A stretch of DNA of 64,000 nucleotides from Costus lasius (GCA_027563935.2 CM050447.1:17066001-17130000); one strand, 5' to 3'; positions 48,960 to 60,189 are shown, counted from the first letter of the stretch. Translations and numbers: made by a program. The notes: generated by a model from the letters alone, not told the origin.

Positions 48960-50246
48960 TGTCACGCTCCAGTCGGATCGGCTTGAAAACAGCCCTTAAA
49001 CGCTGTTTCAGGACCGTCCGGCGGAATACCAGAACGCAACTCTCCTAGGGTTTCCGACCCGAAATTAGAAACCCTAATCTCCCCGAATAATTTTTATCCC
49101 CAAATTACAAGGTCGCTCAGAAAACCCTAACCCTAATTTGGAAAATCCGAACGAAACCCTAGATTTAATAATACCTCCAAATCAATTTTGACCGAAAGTC
49201 AAAATCACTGTTCATGTTGACGTCAGCATGACGTTAGCCCTCCAAATCGGAATTGTCGCGCCGAATTTCGCTTTCGCCGCTCGATTTTGCACGCTGACGT
49301 CCGCCTGACGTCAGCGTCCCGAATCGCGTTTGAAATCGATCGTTGACTGCCGATTCGTTGACCTCCTCGTTTTGAACGCCGCCTGCGTTCAAAACTCACT
49401 CGTCTTCGTCTTCGTTCCCACGACGCCGCCTGCGTCGCAGTTGCCGTCGAGCGCCGCCGCGCTCAGGAGTCGGCCGGGAAGGGAAACGCGCCGCCTGCAC
49501 TCATCCTTTGCCTTCTCGTCGGTACCAACCCCGCAGCCGCCTGGTACGAGCGCCACCGCGCTCTTTCGTCGCCGCCGGATTAAGGGAATAGGGGAAGGAG
49601 GAAAGTAGGAGAAAGCTTCGATATCATTGCTCAGATAAGTTACAAACTCCACCCGGGACCGACGACCCTCGTCGCCCGCCCCCTTACCCACTCGTCCCTC
49701 GTCGCCGGCGCACTCGCCGTTGACGTTACATACTCTCAATTTACCGTCGCCCTCTGGCCGGATTCCTCGCCCCTGGCGGCATCAGAGCCCCGCTCTGGGA
49801 TGGACGACGGCGCCCTCGCCGTCGCCGGTGGAGTCACTCCATCGTGCTCCTCTATGGTGGCGCCTCTGCCGACCCCCTGTTTCGATCACCCGCCTGGTGA
49901 TTTAAAGGGGAGGAAGCTTTGTCGCGTGGACCACGTCTCTACGCTCCACGCTCTCTTCGTCGAAGATTCTGCGTCGCCCGAAGATCTCGCCTCCGCGAGT
50001 TCCGCTTCTACCGCCTGCCTTGAGTCGAGGACGCCGCCTCTGTCGAAGACTTCGTTCTCGTCTCCGCAAACTCCATCCGCCCCGAAACCTCACCAAAGCT
50101 TACGCAGCTCCCGTTGACGTAGCTCGCGTTGACGCAGCTTTGGGCTCCGTCTGGATCTTTACATGCAGACTTGGGTTTAGGTCCGAGTTTGGGCCGTTGC
50201 GTGGCCCATTGGGCCTTGGGCCAGACCGCCTGAACCGGGCCTGACA
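48960..50246 (-). mobile_element. solo LTR (1287 bp), minus orientation
   Basis: On the plus strand it opens TGTCACGCTCC and closes CGGGCCTGACA. A perfect 5-bp target duplication CCAAG flanks it (48955-48959 and 50247-50251). There is no internal region or second LTR, so it is a product of LTR-LTR recombination. It shares features with the LTRs at 51663-54719: AAACCCTAA blocks, paired TGACGTCA-like motifs, and on the minus strand CAGAGCGGGGCTCTGATGCC (about 49803-49784). Open frames within are not genes. Confidence 0.9.
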
Positions 50247-50251
50247 CCAAG

Positions 50252-51662
50252 TGACAAAGGTTGTGGTTCTGAACTATGCATATAGACACTTTCTTTTTGC
50301 ATAATCAAGTGAAAATATTCAATTGTATTTTGAACCAAGCCTATGCATGTGAAGATATAGAGGTTTAGGCGGCAACATAGCATGGAGATGTGGATCGATT
50401 TGATCATATTTTCACTATCATCGTGATATTTATGATAAATCTTTATTTTTGCATGTGCACACTTTTATAAAAAAAAAAAAAGGAGACACGCGTTGCCACG
50501 GTGGAGTGAACTTGCTCCTTATACTGTTCAAGAGAAATAGTTTTAGTTCTCGATACCAATACTAAAGAGTAGATAGAATAGACTCCATGTACGTGATAGT
50601 ATATATCGGTATCATAAAGGCGAGTCAAAGTGTTTCTGTTATAAAGATTTGATCTTGTCATACAATATAATACTCTAGGTTAGGTTAGTTCCATATTAGA
50701 TATAAAAAAAAGATTATGTGTTATATAGTGCTCAGTGAATTTGCTATTATTAATTTAGACTTAAATATTTAATAAATTATGTCATATCGGCATTTTGGCT
50801 TACAAAATTAATAAATCAGTTTTCTTATTAAGCGAGTTATAACAAGATTTTAAGTGGAGGACATAATAATATCTCAGTTTAGTCCCATATTAGATATGAA
50901 AAAAAAATTATATAGTATATAAAGCTTAGTAGGTTTATTATTGTTAACTTGAAATTAAATATTTTGATCATAACATACACTAAAAATAAAATTTTGGATA
51001 AATCAATTAATATCTATGCAGAGTCTTGTGAGGAATGAATTTTTATTTCTTTGCTAGACTATGTGCTCATTCATCAATATTGTCTTCTATCAGTTGTTAT
51101 GATTATAATTGCTTTTTAGCTAAATATTTAACACCATATTAGGTAATGATTTTTTATAGCACCCCATCATATATTACTCAATGCAAAAGTTTTAAATACT
51201 ACAATGTGTATCACAATTTATTAAAGGTCAATTATGTTGACACGAAACAAATTTATATACATTATTACTAATATTTTAACGAGAGTATTTATATTTTGAC
51301 AATATTACAAACAATGTCTCTGTATAGTCATTGTTTCCAGTAGGCTCAAAGAACCTTGCCATAAGATTCTATAGGATAAGGTCCTACTACCAATGTGCAT
51401 GCCTTGGAGGTGCCATACAAACTATGTGCATTCTTACTCTCAATATTTTTTTTTTACTAGTGATCTTTTGTTGGATAGAGCCACTCATGAAATTACCTCA
51501 ACTCTTTAGGGTGTCATGCTCTACTATTCAACTATCCTTATTAAGCTACTCCAATTAAGTCATAAAGTCTTTAAGTTTCATAACTAGTTTATATCACTTA
51601 TTCAAATATAATGGTCACTCTGGTTATGAAAATAAGCCCATTGTTGCTCATATTATCTCATG
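50252..51662. other. AT-rich intergenic stretch without recognised genes
   Basis: No coding or RNA features. Two short blocks resemble each other: TCCATATTAGATATAAAAAA near 50690 and CCCATATTAGATATGAAAAA near 50883, each followed by a similar GTTATATAGTG/AGTATATAAAG-CTTAGT stretch, suggesting an old local duplication. Confidence 0.45.
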
Positions 51663-52901
51663 TGTTAGGGCCCGGTTCAGCGGTCCGGCCCAGGCCCGAA
51701 CACAAGCCCCAAACACAAGCCCAAGCCACCGAAGCCCGGTCAACGTAGGCGGTTGACCAACTCAAACGAAGCAGAGGCTTCGTCTCATCCGCGTGACGCT
51801 GATTCGGCGGGCGACGGCGTCCACGCGGCTGGCGAAGCGCGAGGATAAAGCGGAGCTCAGGCACGGGCTCTCCGCCGGGAGATGCGGACGACGGATGCGG
51901 CGACGGAGTCGTCCCGTAGAGTTCGGAAGCTGCGGAGGATTCAGGGCAGCCGGAAGACGCGGACTTCGACGTACGCGAGCTTCGCGAGCGGCGAGCGCGC
52001 ACGAGACTCGGACGCGGAGGGGAAGACGAGCGGCGGCTCGTCTATAAAGAGGCTGAAAGCTTACGAGCTCAGGGTGCGCAGAGGCGTCACCACACCACCA
52101 CAGAGAGCGCGGGGAGCGACTCCACCGGCGACGGCGAGGCGCCGTCGCCTTCCAGAGCAGGGCTCTGATGCCGGTTCCAGGAGGGAACTGATGCCGACGT
52201 TCGGGGGCAACGTCGAAGACTGGGAGGTTGAGTGAATTGTAACCGGGATCACCGGTGAGGGAGGGGAAGAGGGCACCGACGGAGGTCGTCGGCATTTGTA
52301 AGCTTCATCCGACGAATAAAGCTTCGATTTCTCTCAAAGCTCCTTTCCTCTGTTTCGGTGTTTCCGGCGACAACTTCTGGCAGCAGCAGTCGTCGACGGC
52401 AGACGACGAACTCGGGCGCGGGCGGCGCTCGGCAGCAGCGACGACGCGGCGGCGTCGTGCGTCGAGAGGAAGAAGACGAGTTTCGAACGCTCGGCGTTCG
52501 AAACGAGGCAAAGCGGAAGTCAAAATTGACGGCGCGATTTCGAAATCGAAATCGATTTCGTGTGCCGACGTCAGCGTGACGTCATCCGGAGAACGATTTC
52601 GCGGCGAAGGATTTAATCGGCGCTGACGTCAGCGTGACGTCAGCAAGGGCGATTCGGCAACGAGTTTCAACAGTGAAATTGAGGTATAATTTGGGGTTTT
52701 TGATTCTTCCTCGATTTCTCAAATTAGGGTTAGGGTTTTCTCCGTGCGATCTTGTATTTGGGGAGAAAAATTATCCGGGAAAATTAGGGTTTCGAATTTA
52801 AGGTCAGAAACCCTAGGGCGAGTTACGTTCTGGTATTCCGCCGGACGGCTCTAGGAAGCGGATAAGCGCTAATTCTAGACCGATCCGACCGGGGCGTGAC
52901 A
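51663..52901 (+). repeat. 5' LTR of the non-autonomous element
   Basis: It has a TATAAAG box at about 52043-52049, three GATGCC-type mini-hairpins near 52153-52220, paired TGACGTCA palindromes at 52624-52642 (and a similar pair at 52565-52585), and an AAATTAGGGTTAGGG stretch near 52720. Confidence 0.92.
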
Positions 52902-52903
52902 AC

Positions 52904-52915
52904 AGGTATCAGAGC
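52904..52915 (+). other. primer binding site (tRNA-iMet type, one mismatch)
   Basis: AGGTATCAGAGC matches the TGGTATCAGAGC primer site at all but the first base and lies 2 bp after the 5' LTR. Confidence 0.8.
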
Positions 52916-52949
52916 TTAAAGTGATCCATCGGCGACAAGGAGTGTCGTC

Positions 52950-53262
52950 CTTCCAGGGCAGGGGTCCTGATGCCAACACCAGGGAGTGTTGATGCCAATG
53001 TCTAAGGGCATTGATGCCGATGTCAGGGACGTCGATGCCGATATCAGGGGATATCGAAGGAGACTCTATAAGAGCTCAGTGATTGCAAGTTCACTTCCAG
53101 AGCAGGGGCTCTGATGCCAATGCATAACATTGATGCCAACACTAAGGCGTGTTGATGCCAACCCCAGGGGGCGTTGATGCCAACACCAGGGCGTGTTGAT
53201 GCCAATGCATAGCATTGATGCCGGCGCCAGGGGCGTCGATGCCGGTGTCAGGGACATCGAGG
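52950..53262 (+). repeat. array of 13 mini-hairpins separated by GATGCC
   Basis: Units of roughly 24-28 bp repeat as stem, loop around CAGGG, complementary stem, then GATGCC. Examples: CAACACCAGGGAGTGTTG, CGATGTCAGGGACGTCG, CGATATCAGGGGATATCG, CAGAGCAGGGGCTCTG, CAATGCATAACATTG, CAACCCCAGGGGGCGTTG, CGGCGCCAGGGGCGTCG, CGGTGTCAGGGACATCG. The stem bases change from unit to unit while self-complementarity is kept. A 45-bp break without units lies at about 53056-53098. No protein reading frame is preserved across it. Confidence 0.9.
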
Positions 53263-53432
53263 TTCAGCTGAGTTCAGCAAATATGGTGAAGCATGATTGT
53301 GGGCCCATGACCCACAGGTCCGAAATTATCCTTGACAAATTTGTTGATGCAGGTTGCTATAAGCATGGTGCAGCAAACACTCATCATCAGACTGGAGATG
53401 GAGGACATTGAACATTGGAAGGCCAGTGTTCA

Positions 53433-53481
53433 AACTTGCATGGAACATCGAGGACGATGTTCAAATCAGGTGGGGGAGTAT
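53433..53481 (+). other. conserved hairpin and polypurine tract
   Basis: GAACATC-GAGGAC-GATGTTC (about 53443-53462) forms a stem, then AGGTGGGGGAG lies just before the 3' LTR. The layout equals that at 26205-26253, with paired base changes in the stem. Confidence 0.75.
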
Positions 53482-54719
53482 TGTTAGGGCCCGGTTCAGC
53501 GGTCCGGCCCAGGCCCGAACACAAGCCCCAAACACAAGCCCAAGCCACCGAAGCCCGGTCAACGTAGGCGGTTGACCAACTCAAACGAAGCAGAGGCTTC
53601 GTCTCATCCGCGTGACGCTGATTCGGCGGGCGACGGCGTCCACGCGGCTGGCGAAGCGCGAGGATAAAGCGGAGCTCAGGCACGGGCTCTCCGCCGGGAG
53701 ATGCGGACGACGGATGCGGCGACGGAGTCGTCCCGTAGAGTTCGGAAGCTGCGGAGGATTCAGGGCAGCCGGAAGACGCGGACTTCGACGTACGCGAGCT
53801 TCGCGAGCGGCGAGCGCGCACGAGACTCGGACGCGGAGGGGAAGACGAGCGGCGGCTCGTCTATAAAGAGGCTGAAAGCTTACGAGCTCAGGGTGCGCAG
53901 AGGCGTCACCACACCACCACAGAGAGCGCGGGGAGCGACTCCACCGGCGACGGCGAGGCGCCGTCGCCTTCCAGAGCAGGGCTCTGATGCCGGTTCCAGG
54001 AGGGAACTGATGCCGACGTTCGGGGCAACGTCGAAGACTGGGAGGTTGAGTGAATTGTAACCGGGATCACCGGTGAGGGAGGGGAAGAGGGCACCGACGG
54101 AGGTCGTCGGCATTTGTAAGCTTCATCCGACGAATAAAGCTTCGATTTCTCTCAAAGCTCATTTCCTCTGTTTCGGTGTTTCCGGCGACAACTTCTGGCA
54201 GCAGCAGTCGTCGACGGCAGACGACGAACTCGGGCGCGGGCGGCGCTCGGCAGCAGCGACGACGCGGCGGCGTCGTGCGTCGAGAGGAAGAAGACGAGTT
54301 TCGAACGCTCGGCGTTCGAAACGAGGCAAAGCGGAAGTCAAAATTGACGGCGCGATTTCGAAATCGAAATCGATTTCGTGTGCCGACGTCAGCGTGACGT
54401 CATCCGGAGAACGATTTCGCGGCGAAGGATTTAATCGGCGCTGACGTCAGCGTGACGTCAGCAAGGGCGATTCGGCAACGAGTTTCAACAGTGAAATTGA
54501 GGTATAATTTGGGGTTTTCGATTCTTCCTCGATTTCTCAAATTAGGGTTAGGGTTTTCTCCGTGCGATCTTGTATTTGGGGAGAAAAATTATCCGGGGAA
54601 ATTAGGGTTTCGAATTTAAGGTCGAAAACCATAGGGCGAGTTACGTTCTGGTATTCCGCCGGACGGCTCTAGGAAGCGGATAAGCGCTAATTCTAGACCG
54701 ATCCGACCGGGGCGTGACA
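53482..54719 (+). repeat. 3' LTR of the non-autonomous element
   Basis: A near-identical copy of 51663-52901, with differences such as one fewer G in GTTCGGGG and small changes near 54609-54632. The sequence just after it, AACAGGTAT (54719-54727), repeats the start of the internal region after the 5' LTR. Confidence 0.92.
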
Positions 54720-54885
54720 ACAGGTATGGCAACACTTAATTTGATAGACAAACTCCCATACAAGTAGAATATTGAAAACAAAACTTTACTATTTCACCGA
54801 TCCATCATATTGCATTCCAGAAGTTTCAATCTGGAAAGTCCTTTCAGTATCCAGTTTCTAAAGTCCCATGTCCCACATTGCAGAA

Positions 54886-56022
54886 CTAATCATTAAACAC
54901 AATACCACTTGCACCGAACTTCATATAATATCGTTCATACCATGTTCTTAGCATGGGGCACCTTGAGATTCTCATAGACCGAAGTGCAGGTGGCCGCCTT
55001 TCACTAGCAGAGAACTGGAGTTCAGGGCAATCATTTAGGGTGATGCGTTTGCAAGACGAAAGAGATTGTAAACCTTCAAAATAATAGGGCTCATAAGATG
55101 AAGTTGAGGAACAACAAATAAAGCTGAGTTTTGCGCAGTCTGAAATGACAAGTTCTTCAAGTGCTCTAAAGTTCTGCAATGGAAGGGTTTCCAGGTTTGC
55201 AATGCAAGAAATCTTTAAATGTGTAAGACCAGTCAGACCAGACAGTGAATCAAGCAGCATCTTCTCACTGCATCCATTCATCGCCAGATTACGGAGAGCT
55301 GGAAGCTTGCCAAGTTTATGTCCCACACAATTCTCTAAAAACAGCACTGAGAGGTAATCGAGCTTGTCCAATTCTTTCAGCGATGAAATGCTAGACACAT
55401 GCAAGTCAAGCAGTGAGCCTAGAGAAGATGGTACATACAAAATCAACTCAGGACAATTTTCAATTTTTATTTCCTGCAACGAGGGCGAAAGAGGTGGTAA
55501 GGCCCTCAGCTTTGTACAATCCCGTATGATGAGATGGCGAAGAGAAGGAAATTCACCATCTGGCGCACCATTCCACGTCTCTAGACCATCCATGCTCATC
55601 AGTTCAAGCCTTCTCAAAGACTGAAATCCTTTCTTCATGCTGTTCCCATAAAATACAAAGTCAATGGATGTTATACCATGCAATCTCTCTAAGTAGAGTT
55701 CCATAAGATACGGCAGTTGACCAAGAGCGGGAAGAACCTTGCACTGCGGACTCAATTCTAATCTTATGCTTACTAAGTTTGAATATGAAGGGCTAGAAAG
55801 CCATTCAGGAAAGTTGATACCATTGTAACCTCTTATAACTAGCTTGTTCAGTCTGGGATTCGGTTGCAGGCACTCAAGCACATCATCAGCCTGGTCGTGC
55901 GTACCAGTTGTGGGTTCAAAAGAAGTGCCCCATTCCAAATGCATAGTGTGTATGAGTTGTTGATTCAAACAAGCATATCTTGCCTCTTCAACAGTAAAAA
56001 TATCATCAAGCTTCACTAGCAT
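54886..56022 (-). pseudogene. LRR part of an NLR (CC-NBS-LRR, RGA-like) resistance gene, truncated
   Basis: A 378-codon frame on the minus strand encodes the LRR region of an intracellular immune receptor of the RGA type: VLECLQPNPRLNKLVIRGYN, FPEWLSSPSYSNLVSIRLE, CKVLPALGQLPYLMELYLER, FPSLRHLIIRDCTKLRALPP and further irregular LRRs to the end. The NB-ARC and coiled-coil parts that should come first are absent. A good splice acceptor (TTTTTTTTCTTGCCCGTAG) ends at 56034, just before the frame, and a matching donor ACAG-GTATGT lies near 56193, so a short upstream exon may exist, but it does not resemble NB-ARC sequence. Beyond it lie a microsatellite and LTRs, so the 5' part was probably lost. 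A pseudogene or an LRR-only gene. Confidence 0.85.
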
Positions 56023-56278
56023 TGAATTCACTCCTACGGGCAAGAAAAAAAAGGTAGGGGAAACAGAACATTTCAGAAACTGGACATCTTTTGTAGTCTA
56101 ACAACGTCTGAAGTGTAGAAGAATAATTTACATTATGGATTAAAATTTAGCAAATATAAACAAAATGGGGATAGAGGAGAAAAATTAAACATACCTGTCA
56201 CAACATAGCAGTGTAAAATCCAAAGGGAACAAGTTTGAACCCCACCTCCAACCTTCTCTCCTCTTTCCTTCTTTAACA

Positions 56279-56279
56279 C

Positions 56280-56373
<94 letters not shown>
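56279..56373. repeat. (CT)n-(TA)n compound microsatellite
   Basis: A run of about 25 CT units passes directly into a run of about 20 TA units. It lies between the truncated NLR gene and the fused LTRs. Confidence 0.95.
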
Positions 56374-56374
<1 letters not shown>

Positions 56375-56454
56375 TTAATAATATATAAAAATTAATAATT
56401 TTATAGATTAATACTTTAAATTATATAAATAACTAATATTATATGATATATAAA

Positions 56455-56558
56455 ATTACCAGTTAACCGGATCGGTGTTAAACTGGTAGGTACTGTGAGG
56501 GGCATCCCTACCAAAACATGTCAGGCACACCAATACGGACTAATATTTTTACAAACAG
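56455..56558. repeat. remnant of the ACCGG-type dispersed repeat
   Basis: TTACCAGTTAACCGGATCGG and AACTGGTAGGTACTG recall the ends of the blocks at 12430, 21780 and 61045. Only one end is visible, directly before the LTR at 56559, which may have inserted into it. Confidence 0.3.
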
Positions 56559-57660
56559 TGTCAGGCCCGTGGAATCTTGGGCCGAACCAAGCCCAAGCCC
56601 ACAAGACGCACATAGGATCGGAGCCCACTCTCGATGCAAATTTGGACGGTCAACAAGACGGGTTGACCAGGGGCGAGTTGCGTCCGCAGCTCCCTTGTTC
56701 GCGAGTCTCTCAGATGCGGCGACGAAACCGTCGTCTTCGCGAGGCTCAGACGTGGGCGATGATGGTGGCTGCGGACGACATGGCAACTTCGGAGAGCGAT
56801 GCGACCACGGCTCGGCGAGGTATTCGGACGCGGGTAGAGGCGTTGAAGCGAGCAGGTCCTGCAGACAAGAGCAACGTAAGGAGGCAGCGGATCTCCTTTA
56901 AAGCTGCAACGCGACGAGGATTGAAGTAGCATCGAGTGATCAGCGAGGGACGAAGCTTAGGGAAGCTTCGGTCGGGATTCCAGACGTGTAGGGAGACGCC
57001 GACGTGAGTTCATCGTGCGAGCGACTGTAACCAACAGCGAGGGCGCTGTCGGCGAGGGAGGGTAAGAGGGCCGGCGACAAGGTTGTTGGAGAGAGGTTTG
57101 TAACCACTTTCAGGAATAAAACGGGATCTTTCTCTCTGTTCCTTCTTCCCCTGCGTCGTTCTTCTCCGACGCATCTGGCGACGCCTTTTGGTGGAGACGG
57201 CGGTGACTTTCCTGTGGCAGGCGGCTGCCGAACAGCGACGACAAGTCGAGGTCGAGGCGACGTCCTTACCCTACCTTCGTATTTTTCCTCCCGGCGACAG
57301 CAGTGTCGCACGCAGGCGGCGTTTGACGCACGACGGTGAACGCAGAGGAGAACGAACACGTTAGCGTTCGTTTCGAGGATTCGAGTCAGCATTCGGCGGG
57401 CGAAATCAATTTGGGAGAGCTGATGTCAGCACCCGAATTAAACTGAACAGCAGGGGCAAATTTCGGTTGGCTGATTTGACTAAGTCAAAATTGATTTTGA
57501 CCACAGGTAATTTCTAATTTAGGATTTTGACTTTCCAATTTGGGAATAAATTTTGGACGGCAATTAGGATTTCCAATTTGGGGATGATTTCATGCCCGGA
57601 AAGCTAAGATTTCATGCCGGTCTAGAGGTGCGTCGGAGTACCTTTAGGTCGGGCGTGACA
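56559..57660 (+). mobile_element. solo LTR A (1102 bp), plus orientation
   Basis: It starts TGTCAGGCCCGTGG and ends GGTCGGGCGTGACA. It has GGTCAACAAG / GGGTTGACC inverted motifs near the start and LTR-like GC-rich composition. No internal region follows; the next DNA is an LTR in the opposite direction. Its frames (56495-56929, 56940-57392) show no protein features. Confidence 0.8.
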
Positions 57661-58877
57661 CTTACCCGGTCGGATCAGCCCTAAACTGGTGTCTTAGGGT
57701 TGTTCGGCGGAACACCAAGGCGTGAACTCCCTAGGGTTTCCGGACAAAATCTCACGCAAATAGAAAACCCTAATTTTCCCCCATTAAATTTTATCCTCAA
57801 ATTACAAATCGCACAGAGAAACCCGGAAAACCCTAACCCTAAACTCAGAAGTCAAACTCTAAATTAGATAATACCTTAGTCAATGATTTTGACCAATCAA
57901 CTGATTTTTACCGCCTGTTGCCGAATTATGTGCTGACGTTAGCCCGACGCCAGCGTCCAGATTTCGCCAATCGATTTCGCGTTCGAAATCAATTTCCTCC
58001 GTTGACTGTCTCTACGCGTTGACTCACGCCTCGAGTCGAACGCCCGAGCTTCGTCTCTCCCACGACGCCGCCTGTGTCGCAGCCTCCGCCAAGCGCCGCC
58101 ACACTTGAGAACTTCGCCGAAAAGAATGATACGAAGACAAAGAGAGTGTCGTCATTCTCCCCTCCGCCTCTCGTCGTCGTCACACGGAGGTCGCCGTCGA
58201 TCGACGCCAAAACTCGCTGTAAGCCGCGGCGTAATATACTCAAACGGGGAAGGAAGATGCGGGAGAAAAGCTTTTATTCATTGAAGTAGCTTACAAGGTC
58301 TCCTTTGTCCTCACCGTCGGCCCCCTAGCCCGGTGTCCCTCTTCCCTCCCTCACCGGCGACAGGGGTCGCCGATTACAATTCACTCGACGCTCACAGATC
58401 TCTCAAACACCCTCTCGCTTCCCTTCAGCTTGATTGCCTCTCTCGATCGCTGGTGCGGGCCCTGATCGCCCCCTCCTCATCAGCATTTATAGTAGAGGAC
58501 ATCCACCTATGCCTCCGCTTCAATCTCCGCGAAGCTTAGTCCCGTTGAAGCCGCCTTCCGCCTCCGATCCTCTCGTCGACGAAGACTGCTTCTCGTCGCC
58601 ACATCCTGATGCAGCGTCCGAATCATCCGGAGGAGACAAATTCAGTGCCGCGTCCGACTCTTCCCTTGGCCTGCAACAGCCGTCGTCGCCCGCTTCCTTC
58701 AGCGAGGAGCTCGCGTGCGAGCCGCGCTTCGAAGGTAATGACGCCGCCCAACTAATTTCGGGGTCAATACGATTTGTTGACCATGATTTCCCTAATCATG
58801 GACGGGCTCCGTTTCCTCGTGTGTTGAGCGGGCCTGTGTGTAGGCTTGGGCCGAACCGGGCCAACCCAGGCCTGACA
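57656..58877 (-). mobile_element. solo LTR B (~1222 bp), minus orientation
   Basis: Its plus-strand start TGACACTTACCCGGTCGGAT corresponds to the reversed end of the LTR family at 23218-27666 (GATCCGACCGGG-TGTGACA), and CTAAACTGGTGTCTTAGGG and TTCGGCGGAACACC also match that family. It closes CAGGCCTGACA at 58877. The first five bases TGACA are shared with the end of LTR A. No target duplication was found. Confidence 0.8.
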
Positions 58878-60180
58878 CTTAAGAAGGTAGTCAACTGGGT
58901 TGTCCTTGGAGCAACACTTTTTTCATGGAACCAACAATCTTTATCCAAACTCCTTAAGAAAAGAAGCATGCTTTCTTCATAAGAACTCCTTCAAAATGGA
59001 GAGCAATAGAGAAGGTGAGATGTTATGCACGTTTCTCCTCTCTCTATCTCTCTGGATTTCTTTATCCTCAAATTGTTATTTCTTCTTTTACGTCCCAATC
59101 CTGTAACTAACAGGAATTAGGAAAGCAAGAAATAATCTTTGCTTTTGTGCAGCCACATTCCGAATTTTTAAAAGTGATGCTGCTTTATTAATTGTCCTAA
59201 TCCTGTCAATCACAGGATTGGATTTTGATTTGATTTTAAGAGGGAGTTGTCTATAAAAAAGGGAAACGAAAGATTTTTTTTTTCTATTTCTGCTAAGTGG
59301 CCGCTTCTCTCGTTGGAAAACTGTGGGTTGTATTTCGTTGATGGACGTCATGCCAGTGACTTTTTCCTTTTGGTCATTACGAAGCATTTATTTAATCATA
59401 GCATCCTTACGCAAGCAGCCCCGTTTAGGGGTGCCCAAAGTTCGGGTTAACCCTATTGCGTGCAGACTTGGATCATGCCCTGTTTAGGGATTTCATTGCC
59501 CAAATTTTATGCCAAGTCTTTCTCCCCTTCATGATAGCTATACAGTTTTCTATTTAACTGCATGAATTTGATATTGGTTTTCCTTGATGCGTGAGTGCAG
59601 CTTCTGAATTGAATCGTGCTTTCTATTGAAATTGTTGTAACTCTTTGATGAAATCATGGATAAGTCTGAAATATATTAATACAAGTGGATCGGTGCAGTA
59701 TTTTTTCACTATTTCTATAGTGAACTGTAAAATAAATCCTGTCCAAAATTGATACAAAGGATTCCTGTGTTTTTCCCATTGATTCTAACCATATTTGTGT
59801 CTTATGGGATCTAGTCTGAAAAGTTTGAACCCTAAGGCCAAGCAGATTCACCCATAAAGCTGAAAAGAGAAATCAATACCATGTAGTCTCTATAGTCAGG
59901 TGTGCATAGTTGAAAAATCAGCAGTGTACAGTCCGTGTCGGTAGTTTTACATGGTTAAAAAAACCAGTAGTGTATAGTCCTTATAATCGATTTGTTCTGT
60001 CTGAAAACTATACTGGACAGTCCTATACAATATAATATACATAACACATTGTGAGAAGGATCTCGAGGGCAACATGTAAATCAGTTGCACAATCTCAGTT
60101 GGTGCTATAGGTAATAAGTAGAGTTTGTTTATTATTAGTGCAATCATTAAATATTCTTACCAAGATGCCTAAAACTTTTG
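58878..60180. other. AT-rich intergenic stretch with a nested palindrome
   Basis: No genes recognised. Arms at 59094-59120 (CCAATCCTGT...CAGGAATTAGG) and 59195-59220 (CCTAATCCTGT...ACAGGATTGG) are inverted copies of each other, and each arm is itself nearly palindromic. A TATAAAAAAG lies at 59251-59260. No coding frame of note follows. Confidence 0.5.
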
Positions 60181-60189
60181 ATCCTTTTG

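Larger units (their letters stand above)
51663..54719 (+). mobile_element. young non-autonomous LTR retrotransposon (TRIM/LARD-like) with hairpin array
   Basis: Two nearly identical LTRs (51663-52901 and 53482-54719; I count about six differences in 1239 bp) bound only 580 bp of internal DNA. The LTRs start TGTTAGGGCCCGG and end GGCGTGACA. A primer site similar to the tRNA-iMet type and a purine tract are present, but no gag or pol coding. Movement would need proteins from another element. The flanks do not match (TCATG left, ACAGG right); the right flank instead repeats the start of the internal region, so the right end is recombined. The internal DNA carries a striking array of short hairpins. 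Confidence 0.9.

Noticed and set aside
51658..52626. Open frames up to 177 codons on both strands
   Set aside because: All lie inside the LTR and are repeated in the second LTR (53387-54444); composition-driven, no domains.
52950..53262. Tandem repeats as a coding repeat protein
   Set aside because: Unit lengths vary (15-28 bp) and frames break; the constant property is self-complementarity, not reading frame.
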